Shown here piece after piece: positions 1-6,959 of a stretch of DNA of 57,829 bases (positions within the stretch are counted from its first letter, which is position 1; each line of letters begins with the position of its first letter). The notes under the pieces are model-generated. The model did no database searches and was not told the origin of the DNA. It worked only from the letters and a program-made list of their open reading frames with translations. The position numbers were made by a program, and so were the translations under genes. This DNA comes from Alphaproteobacteria bacterium (GTDB taxonomy: Bacteria; Pseudomonadota; Alphaproteobacteria; Caulobacterales; Parvularculaceae): the NCBI GenBank assembly GCA_030426465.1, contig JAUHYK010000021.1, forward strand, positions 1 through 57,829. Reading direction: 5' to 3'.

Positions 1-1377
1 GATCGAAATCTGCATGTGATGACCGGGATTGCCTTCATGATAGGCGATCACTTCAAGCTGCGGGATCGGCATCGCGCTCATGTCGGAAAGATGAGCGTAG
101 TAAACGCCCGGACGTGACCCGTCCGGCGTGCCCGGGAAATAGTGCTGTGCGGCGCCGTCCTGTTCGCGGAACGGCTCCACGCGCTTCACGACAAGATCTG
201 CTTTTGGCAGGATGCCGAAATAGTCCGGCAGTTTCTCACCGATGAAATCGAGATGCTCGGTCGCTGCGTCGATATAAGCCTGCCGGCCTTCGTCGGTGTT
301 CGGATAATAAAACTGAGGATCGTCGCGCACGAAGACGAAAAACTCCTGAAGCGTGCCGTCGAAACCGACCTGTTCCTTGATCGCCTCCATCTCGCCTTTG
401 ATCCGCGCGACTTCTGACAGGCCGAGCTGGTGAACCTCCTCAGGCGTCATTTTCGTCGTGGTGGAATTTTCCAGGCGGTCGGCGTAGTAGGCCGCGCCAT
501 TCGGGTTTTTGCCGACGCCGGTGGCGGTCTCATCGGCGTTCGCCTTGTCCTCTTCAAACCATGCGATGAGCGCTTCATAGGCCGGGGCCCAGGAGTCTAG
601 GAGCGCCTGACGCGCCGCGGCCTGCAATTCGTCCGCTTTGGCCTGATCGATTTTGCCGGCGTCAAGCAGACCCGCGATTTTCGCCTTGGCGTCCGCCCAT
701 AGGGGGCTATCACCCTCGCCTTCGAACGGAGCGCCGGTGATGAGGGCGCGGGACTGTTCAAGCACGCCTTCGTAAGCAAAAAGCGGCGGTCGCGAACCCG
801 CCTCGGCGTTCAGCTTCGCCGTCTCAAGCAATTGCCCCAAGGCGCGCGACGCCCCGCCAATCCGCGTAATGTAGGCTTCCATATCGGAAGGCTCATCAAC
901 CTTGTGGAAGGCGATCAAGAACTGCGCGAGGAACGCTTGCGGTCCCTGCATCTGAGTGAAGACATATTCATTACGCCGGAATCTGCTGGCCGACGCAGCG
1001 CGGTCATATTGGTAAATCCAGACATCGTAGGATGTCTGCGCTTCGGGCGTCAGTTTCGCCCGGTCGAAATTCGCTTTTAGTTCTTCGACAGTCTGACGGC
1101 GCCATTCGAGCTGTGCGTCCTGCGCTTCTTCGGAAAGGTCGTCGACTTTGTCGTAGTCCTTCTTGTCGCCAAGAAAGGTGCGCTGGACCGGGCTGAAATC
1201 AAGCTCTTCTTCAAATTTTGCGTCGAACCACTCGTTAAGCCGTTCGGTTTCGGCGGTTATGTCCTCGGCGCTTGGCGCGGACCCTGTTTCAACTGCAGCC
1301 GGCTCATTTACAGCCGCCTTCTCTCCACACCCGGCGAGAATCGCCGTTCCCATTAATAACGCAATCGCTAAACGCAT
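1..1377 (-). CDS. DUF885 family lipoprotein, putative metal-dependent peptidase (3' end outside window)
   Basis: The frame runs from an ATG at 1377 to the window edge without a stop, giving 459 residues of a family usually about 600 long. The C-terminal part is therefore outside the window. The N-terminus is a lipoprotein signal with a lipobox ending LAGC (Cys17), so the protein should sit on the periplasmic face of a membrane. Near the window edge is the motif YHEGNPGHH (His447, Glu448, His453). This is the HExxPGH signature of DUF885 proteins, which are thought to be zinc-dependent peptidases. A second DUF885 protein lies at 19124-20956 but has a Tat-like leader instead of a lipobox. Substrate is unknown. 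The family call is firm; the peptidase activity is inferred from the motif. Confidence 0.88.
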   Translation of the reverse strand, partial: MRLAIALLMGTAILAGCGEKAAVNEPAAVETGSAPSAEDITAETERLNEWFDAKFEEELDFSPVQRTFLGDKKDYDKVDDLSEEAQDAQLEWRRQTVEELKANFDRAKLTPEAQTSYDVWIYQYDRAASASRFRRNEYVFTQMQGPQAFLAQFLIAFHKVDEPSDMEAYITRIGGASRALGQLLETAKLNAEAGSRPPLFAYEGVLEQSRALITGAPFEGEGDSPLWADAKAKIAGLLDAGKIDQAKADELQAAARQALLDSWAPAYEALIAWFEEDKANADETATGVGKNPNGAAYYADRLENSTTTKMTPEEVHQLGLSEVARIKGEMEAIKEQVGFDGTLQEFFVFVRDDPQFYYPNTDEGRQAYIDAATEHLDFIGEKLPDYFGILPKADLVVKRVEPFREQDGAAQHYFPGTPDGSRPGVYYAHLSDMSAMPIPQLEVIAYHEGNPGHHMQISI

Positions 1378-1528
1378 TTGGCGCCCCTTTTCCATTGCTT
1401 CGGACGAACCGCGTCCGAAATTGCGGCGCATCCTATAGATTTTGCGCGCGTCGGCAATCGCGACCGGCCAAAGCAACAGAACAAGAGCGCAGAAGACGCA
1501 GGTGCTACAATCGTCCTATTCGGGCGGC

Positions 1529-1720
1529 CTATTCGCGATAAGCGGAATGAACGTGCCGGCCGCGCTTCTCAAAACCGAAAACAGCGGCCGCTCCCGGTGT
1601 CGATCGCAATAAATCGAACGTCCGCTCCTGCGCGCCGATATTGTGGCACGCTTGCGTGCAGCGGCGAACTGTCTTGCCGGCGCTGTCCAGAACTTCGAAA
1701 TCATAGGTGGCTTTACGCAT
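1529..1720 (-). CDS. Small hypothetical protein, 63 aa
   Basis: I do not recognise the family. The start chosen is the ATG at 1720 because AAGGAG lies 6 nt upstream of it. An in-frame start 24 nt further upstream has no such support. The product is basic, has two Cys near the middle (TQACHN at about residues 22-27 and one just before it), no signal peptide and no membrane segment. It lies alone between two larger minus-strand genes. A perfect CtrA-type box on the same strand ends 157 nt upstream, which suggests cell-cycle control. The ribosome binding site and the amino acid composition favour a real gene, but length and lack of homology leave doubt. Confidence 0.55.
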   Translation of the reverse strand: MRKATYDFEVLDSAGKTVRRCTQACHNIGAQERTFDLLRSTPGAAAVFGFEKRGRHVHSAYRE

Positions 1721-1876
1721 CACTTTCTCCTTACATTTGCACAAAGATAACGGCCTTGCATCACGCCCAAAAAGGCGCGATCCGTCCGCATTCTGATCTT
1801 TTTCATAACAAGAAAATGCATCAGCCGGGCGGAAACAAAACCGCCCCCCGCTTGGGTTTCGTGATGCGCCTCGCCG

Positions 1877-1892
1877 GTTAACGCAGCCTTAA
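1877..1892 (-). promoter_or_regulatory. CtrA-type binding box, perfect consensus
   Basis: On the minus strand the sequence reads TTAAGGCTGCGTTAAC. This matches the alphaproteobacterial CtrA consensus TTAA-N7-TTAAC at every fixed position. It lies in the 241-nt gap between the HAD gene and the 63-aa gene, pointing at the latter. Binding by CtrA is inferred from the consensus only. Confidence 0.55.
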
Positions 1893-1961
1893 GAAAGAGC
1901 GTCACAGCGATGACGAATTGCTCATCTGTTTAAACGCAAGATGAAGGCACTATAGCGATAT

Positions 1962-2567
1962 TTACATTACACCGGCGTCAGATAAGGCGCACAACAAACC
2001 GCGCCCGGCATCCACATGGTGCGCTTTTACGCCCGCCTCGCCCGCGGCCGCAACGTTCTCCGCAACATCGTCAAAAAACAGGACGCCGTCTGGAGACCCA
2101 TCGAGCCCTTTAATGACCAAATCATATGCGCGTTGTTCAGGTTTGCGGGCGCCAAGCTCATGGGAAAGGAATACTTTCTCAAACAACTTTGCCAGCCCCA
2201 GCGCCTCGGCCTGACGCCAATGGGGGATGTTGATATTGGAAAAACAGGCGAGCCGGTATTTTCCTTCAAGCGTTTGAATCGCGTCGCGGGCGCCCGGCAG
2301 CAATCGCTCGGGCCAGGTTTCAAAATCGGCGATGAAGTCACCGGGACTCACATCGAGCTCCCATTGACGAACCGCCTGCTCCGCAAAAGCCAGCGGGGTC
2401 AACTCACCACGCTCGAACGAATGAAGCGCCGGCGTTTGCGACAAGGCGGAACGCGCATCAGCAAGCGAAATACGTCCATTCGACAAAGCTGCAAGCCGTT
2501 CGGGGCCGCGGTAATCAACCACGACCCCGCCCAGATCAAACAGTAACGTATGTATATTCCCGGCGAT
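1962..2567 (-). CDS. HAD-superfamily hydrolase (YihX-like phosphatase), non-standard start
   Basis: This is a subclass IA HAD phosphatase. Motif I is LLFDLGGVVVDY, motif II is the Ser of CFSNIN, motif III is the Lys of GARKPEQRAY, and motif IV is FFDDVAEN. Motif I lies upstream of the first ATG/GTG/TTG in the frame: starting at the GTG at 2522 would delete the nucleophilic Asp. I set the start at ATC (2567), giving 201 residues. It overlaps the stop of the upstream dehydrogenase as TAATC, and a GGAGG lies 7 nt before it, exactly as for a normal TAATG-coupled start. ATA at 2555 and CTG at 2543 are alternatives. The gene is probably coupled to the upstream acyl-CoA dehydrogenase. The physiological substrate is unknown. 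Confidence 0.75.
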   Translation of the reverse strand: MAGNIHTLLFDLGGVVVDYRGPERLAALSNGRISLADARSALSQTPALHSFERGELTPLAFAEQAVRQWELDVSPGDFIADFETWPERLLPGARDAIQTLEGKYRLACFSNINIPHWRQAEALGLAKLFEKVFLSHELGARKPEQRAYDLVIKGLDGSPDGVLFFDDVAENVAAAGEAGVKAHHVDAGRGLLCALSDAGVM

Positions 2568-4351
2568 TAAAACGCCTCCGCGGGAAGCGCCATCATGGCT
2601 TCGGCGCCGGATTTCACCTTGTCGAGATGTGACGCTGTCTCCGGAATGATCCGGTCGACGAAATATTTCCCGGTGATGAGTTTGTTCTTGTAAAAATCAT
2701 CATCCGAATCTTTTTTCTCCAGCGCGGCCTTTGCCGACTGCGCCCAGGCGTATGAAAGCGCCGTGAGCGCAAAGAGGCAAAGATAATCCATGGACGAGGC
2801 GCCGGCATTGTTGAAATTCGCCATGGCGTTCGCGCCCATCCACTGGGTCGCTTCAAGGGCGCGGCCCTTGGCGAGCGCAAGCCCGTCGAGGAAAGGTTTC
2901 AGCTCTTCATTGCTCTGATTGTCGGCGATAAATTCATCGACTTCGGCGAAGAACGTCTGCCACGCACGCCCGCCATCCTTCATCAGTTTGCGGCCCACAA
3001 GATCAAGCGCCTGAATGCCGTTCGCGCCTTCGTAAATCATGGCGATGCGGGCATCGCGAACAAACTGCTCCATCCCCCATTCCTGAATATAGCCATGCCC
3101 GCCTAGAACCTGCTGCGCATTGGTCGCGTGCCAATATCCTTTTTCAGTGAGATAGGATTTCAGGATTGGCGTCATCAGACCCATATAATCATCCGCCTTT
3201 TGACGGGTCGCCTCATCCTCGGCTTTGGTGTGCAGATCGCCATAGAGCGCCGACCAGTACATCCAGGCGCGCGCGCCCTCGGTAAAGGCGCGGTGATCCA
3301 TCAGCATGCGGCGCACATCGGGATGTACGATAATCGGATCGGCAGGTTTTTCTGGCTCCGCAGCGCCGGTCAGCGCACGGCCTTGCAGGCGATCCTTGGC
3401 GTAAGCAGCGCCGTTTTGATAGGCGACTTCGGAAATCGCCATGCCTTGCAGGCCGACGCCAAGGCGCGCTTCGTTCATCATCGTAAACATGGCGCGCAGG
3501 CCCTTATTTTCTTCTCCGAGCAGCCAGCCAGTGGCGTCGTCATAATTCAGGACGCATGTCGAGTTGGCGTGAATGCCCATTTTCTCTTCAATAGAACCGC
3601 AGCTGACGCCGTTGCGATCGCCGAGAGAGCCGTCTTCATTCACAATGAATTTCGGCACGATGAAAAGCGAGATGCCTTTGACGCCGTCCGGCGCCCCCTC
3701 AATGCGCGCCAGCACGAGGTGAATAATATTCTCCGTGAGATCGTGCTCACCGGCAGAGATAAAAATCTTCTGCCCAGAGATCTTGTAGCTGCCGTCGCCT
3801 TGCGGAACGGCTTTCGATTTCAAAAGCCCGAGATCGGTGCCGCAATGGGGCTCCGTCAGGTTCATGGTGCCGCCCCATTCTCCGGCGATCATGTTGGGCA
3901 GATATTTCTGTTTTTGTTCATCCGTGCCATGGGCGTGGATCGCGTCCGCGGCGCCGCGTGCGAGACCCGGATACATGCCAAAGGCCATGTTCGCCGCCGA
4001 GACCATCTCCGAGACCGCCACCGCAAGAATATAAGGCAGTCCCTGCCCGCCATATTCCGGATCGAATGAGAGTCCCTGCCAGCCGCCCTGCTTGTAAATT
4101 TCATAGGCTTCCTTGAAACCCTTGGGCGTCGTCACCGAGCCGTCTTCATGGCGGGTGCACCCTTCCTTGTCGCCGGAATGATTAATCGGATGGAGCACAT
4201 TAGACGCCATTTTCGCGCCTTCCTCCAGAATAGCCGAAACGACATCCTCTGAGGCGTCTGCAAATCCCGGCAGGTTCGAATATTTCGAAATCTGCAGGAC
4301 TTCATTGAGGACAAACTGCATGTCTTTGAGCGGCGCGGTGTAAGTGGTCAT
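2567..4351 (-). CDS. Acyl-CoA dehydrogenase, DmdC / long-form family
   Basis: At 594 residues this is the long acyl-CoA dehydrogenase type, with a C-terminal extension beyond the usual 380-residue core. Characterised relatives include the 3-methylmercaptopropionyl-CoA dehydrogenase DmdC, but many homologues act on ordinary fatty acyl-CoAs. FAD-binding and substrate segments are visible: MNLTEPHCGTDLGLLKSKA, then KIFISAGEHD, then LGVGLQGMAISEVAYQNG. The signature YEGANGIQALDLVGRK marks the end of the dehydrogenase core. The extension follows from about residue 460. Acyl-CoA is oxidised to enoyl-CoA with electrons passed to ETF, in the cytoplasm. The HAD hydrolase follows directly, sharing one base with the stop. 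Demethylated-DMSP use cannot be claimed because no other dmd gene is in view. Confidence 0.85.
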   Translation of the reverse strand: MTTYTAPLKDMQFVLNEVLQISKYSNLPGFADASEDVVSAILEEGAKMASNVLHPINHSGDKEGCTRHEDGSVTTPKGFKEAYEIYKQGGWQGLSFDPEYGGQGLPYILAVAVSEMVSAANMAFGMYPGLARGAADAIHAHGTDEQKQKYLPNMIAGEWGGTMNLTEPHCGTDLGLLKSKAVPQGDGSYKISGQKIFISAGEHDLTENIIHLVLARIEGAPDGVKGISLFIVPKFIVNEDGSLGDRNGVSCGSIEEKMGIHANSTCVLNYDDATGWLLGEENKGLRAMFTMMNEARLGVGLQGMAISEVAYQNGAAYAKDRLQGRALTGAAEPEKPADPIIVHPDVRRMLMDHRAFTEGARAWMYWSALYGDLHTKAEDEATRQKADDYMGLMTPILKSYLTEKGYWHATNAQQVLGGHGYIQEWGMEQFVRDARIAMIYEGANGIQALDLVGRKLMKDGGRAWQTFFAEVDEFIADNQSNEELKPFLDGLALAKGRALEATQWMGANAMANFNNAGASSMDYLCLFALTALSYAWAQSAKAALEKKDSDDDFYKNKLITGKYFVDRIIPETASHLDKVKSGAEAMMALPAEAF

Positions 4352-4651
4352 GTCTGATCCTTAAGCTTCAGTGCGGCCTTGAGGGGCGCTTCAGGGGCCA
4401 TTTTGCCTGCAAGGCGAGAGAATTTCACCCATGAATGACAGCGCCCGGGGCCCTGCGGCAAGACTTTATTAAGGTTCTCCCTCCCCGCCCTTCAAGCCTT
4501 GCGCGCATCTCGCGTAAAAACGCCCGGCGGTTACCCTGCGTAAAGCATTTCATAAGCATAATTCTCCCCAGGCGGAGGCCAAAAACAGCCGCCAGATAAA
4601 AAAAGCCCAAGGCACTGTCACGAGGAAACGCCTAAAGGACACGCTGGCGAT
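4352..4651. other. 300-nt divergent intergenic region
   Basis: This gap separates the minus-strand acyl-CoA dehydrogenase from the plus-strand histidine kinase and must hold both promoters. I see no convincing ORF, no complete TTAA-N7-TTAA box and no RNA gene. There is a G+C-rich patch near 4440-4460 and an A+T-richer stretch near 4545-4610, which is the likelier promoter zone for the kinase. Confidence 0.5.
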
Positions 4652-6733
4652 ATGACTGAGCAATTGCAGGCACAAATCGACCGCCTCCTTGGCGACCGCG
4701 ACGCGCTGGCCGCGTACATTGACGAGCATGAGATGCTTGTGCGCGCGGTCCATGCAATGCCGCAGATGTTCTATGTGGTGAAGGATGACAAGCTGCTCTT
4801 TTGCAACCGGCAGCTTGCGGAATTTTACGACCTTCCCGAAGGCATGACCGCCGCCGGCACGTCCTGGAGCGCCATGATGCAGGCGATGCTGGAGACGCAT
4901 TTGCCGGATCAGGCGACGCTCGTTGACGACATGAAAGCCGAAACCTTGCGGCAAATCCGCGAGAAGGGCAAGTTCAACATCTCCTGGGCGCTTGAAGATG
5001 GCAAGCATCTCCTCATCGAAGCGATCGAAGGATGTGACGACCAGATCATCGTCACCTATTCCGACATCTCCGTGCTTAAAAATGCACAACGCAAAGCCGA
5101 GGCTGCTGAAAAAGCCAAGGCCGCTTTCCTTGCGAATATGAGCCACGAAATCCGCACGCCCATGAACGGCGTCATGGGCATGGCGGAGCTGCTATGCTCG
5201 ACCGCGCTTGATGAAACGCAATCCACCTATGCCTCGACGATTTTGAAATCGGGTGAAGCGCTGCTGACGATTATCAACGACATTCTCGATTTTTCCAAAA
5301 TCGACGCTGGCCAGTTGAAACTGCATCCAGCGCCGTTTTCCATCGCAGAAGCGGTTGAAGATGTCGCGCTCCTGATTTCCTCGCGCGTCCTTGAAAAGAA
5401 CCTTGAGCTAGCCGTTCGCGTTCAGCCCGACTTGCCAGCGATGTTTGTCGGCGACGCCGGCCGTCTGCGCCAGATCATCACCAATCTGATGGGCAATGCG
5501 GCGAAGTTCACGGATAAGGGCCATATTCTCGCTGATCTGTCGGGTGAGCCGACGGAAGGCGGCTATAAGCTGACCTTCAAAATCGAAGACACCGGCATGG
5601 GCATTCCCGAAGAGAAATGCGCCACGATTTTCGACAAATTCAGTCAGGTCGACGACTCTGCGACGCGCAAACATGAAGGCACCGGACTTGGCCTTGCTAT
5701 TTCCGCATCACTTGTCGAGCTTATGGGTGGCGAGATTGGCGTTGAAAGCAAGGTTGGCGAAGGGTCGACCTTCTGGTTCTCTATCGTTCTTCCGGATCAT
5801 CAGGGCGAAGAAAAAGCTGCGCTTGCGCCGGTGGATCTTTCCGGCGCCCGCATTGCAGTCATCGACGACAATGCGGTCAACCGCAAAATCTTAAAAGAAC
5901 AGCTCGCCAGCTGGGGCTTTGAGTGCGCTCTTTACAAAAACGCGCAGGAAGGCCTCGTCGCGCTGCGCGATGCTGAGACCGGCAAACCCGATCTGTTAAT
6001 CCTCGACCATCACATGCCGGGCATGACTGGCGCCGACCTCGCTATGGTGCTGCGCGCCGACCCCGGCTTTAACGATCTGCCGATTGTGATGCTGACCTCG
6101 GTGGATGAGGCCGCCGGCGGCGCCGGGTTCATGTCGCTCGGCGTCAACGCCCATCTCACTAAGCCGGCCCGGGCCGCACGTCTTTTTGAGACCATCGTGC
6201 GCGTGCTTCATGAAAAGCCAAACGCTGAAAACTCCAGCGCCGAAAATCCGGCGCCCGGGCCTGAAACCCAATCGGCGGCACAGCCCGAGGCCCAGTCTGC
6301 AACGCCGGAAAGACCCGAACCCGCCCTTCCGGCAAGCTCTGGCGGCCTCGACATCCTCGTGGCCGAAGATAATGAAGTGAATCGGCTCGTCCTCACACAT
6401 ATCCTGAAAGAAACCGGCCTCAGCTATAAAATCGCCCTCAATGGCCGTGAGGCGCTGGCGCTTTTCGCCGAATGCCAGCCTTCGGTCATTCTCATGGACG
6501 TCTCCATGCCGGAAATGAACGGGTTCGAAGCCGCGAAAGCGATTCGTGAGGCTGAAGGTGAATCCGGCCAGCACACGCCGATCATCGCCATCACCGCCCA
6601 TGCGCTGAAGGACGACAAGGAAAAATGCCTTGCGGCTGGCATGGATGACTATGTCTCGAAGCCGATTTCGGCAGCGCGCCTGAGGGAGCGCCTCGACCAC
6701 TGGATGCGCGTCGCCACTGAGGCCGCAGCCTGA
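4652..6733 (+). CDS. Cytoplasmic hybrid histidine kinase: PAS-HisKA-HATPase-REC-REC
   Basis: The 693-residue protein has no membrane segment. After a short coiled start, a PAS-like domain covers about 30-140. A linker helix leads to the HisKA motif [10 protein letters not shown] with the phosphorylated His165. The HATPase_c domain follows (N-box around [11 protein letters not shown]-boxes EDTGMGIPE and GTGLGLAIS). The first receiver has Asp405/Asp406, phosphoacceptor Asp452 and Lys504. A Pro/Ala/Glu-rich linker (about 523-562) leads to a second receiver with Glu572/Asp573, Asp616 and Lys670. Both receivers look intact, so a phosphorelay needs an external Hpt protein. The PodJ-like gene follows 226 nt later in the same direction. 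Because polar scaffolds in Caulobacter recruit histidine kinases, a partnership is plausible but not shown. Confidence 0.9.
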   Translation: MTEQLQAQIDRLLGDRDALAAYIDEHEMLVRAVHAMPQMFYVVKDDKLLFCNRQLAEFYDLPEGMTAAGTSWSAMMQAMLETHLPDQATLVDDMKAETLRQIREKGKFNISWALEDGKHLLIEAIEGCDDQIIVTYSDISVLKNAQRKAEAAEKAKAAFLANMSHEIRTPMNGVMGMAELLCSTALDETQSTYASTILKSGEALLTIINDILDFSKIDAGQLKLHPAPFSIAEAVEDVALLISSRVLEKNLELAVRVQPDLPAMFVGDAGRLRQIITNLMGNAAKFTDKGHILADLSGEPTEGGYKLTFKIEDTGMGIPEEKCATIFDKFSQVDDSATRKHEGTGLGLAISASLVELMGGEIGVESKVGEGSTFWFSIVLPDHQGEEKAALAPVDLSGARIAVIDDNAVNRKILKEQLASWGFECALYKNAQEGLVALRDAETGKPDLLILDHHMPGMTGADLAMVLRADPGFNDLPIVMLTSVDEAAGGAGFMSLGVNAHLTKPARAARLFETIVRVLHEKPNAENSSAENPAPGPETQSAAQPEAQSATPERPEPALPASSGGLDILVAEDNEVNRLVLTHILKETGLSYKIALNGREALALFAECQPSVILMDVSMPEMNGFEAAKAIREAEGESGQHTPIIAITAHALKDDKEKCLAAGMDDYVSKPISAARLRERLDHWMRVATEAAA

Positions 6734-6785
6734 GGGACCGGCGCCGGTTTTCCACCATCGCCCATTTGCGTCCCCGAAACGCAGC

Positions 6786-6810
6786 GAATCAGCTTTAACC
6801 TTTCATTAAG
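6786..6810. promoter_or_regulatory. CtrA-type box next to a GANTC (CcrM) site upstream of the podJ-like gene
   Basis: GAATC at 6786-6790 is a CcrM methylation site (GANTC). Four bases later, TTAA-CCTTTCA-TTAA at 6795-6809 has the two CtrA half-sites with the exact 7-nt spacing, although the last position is G rather than C. The pair lies about 150 nt before the podJ-like start. CtrA and the GANTC-sensing factor GcrA are known cell-cycle regulators in this class; binding here is inferred from sequence alone. Confidence 0.55.
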
Positions 6811-6959
6811 AATTGGTGGTTTTTCCTGTCCCATTAAGGCTTTGCGGGCGCCGCGAAGCACCTTAACGGTGACCTGTTCGGCTTGAAACCGGCGCAGGAG
6901 ACTGTGCTTTTTCAGCCGGGTGGGAGGGGAAACGCCCCAGCGAATGACGGTGGAAAGCC

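Noticed and set aside
1720-1905. A 61-codon minus-strand frame between the 63-aa gene and the HAD gene
   Set aside because: It contains the CtrA-type box, has no good ribosome binding site and no plausible fold; more likely leader DNA.
3128-4069. A 313-codon plus-strand frame opposite the acyl-CoA dehydrogenase
   Set aside because: Antisense shadow without recognisable motifs or ribosome binding site.
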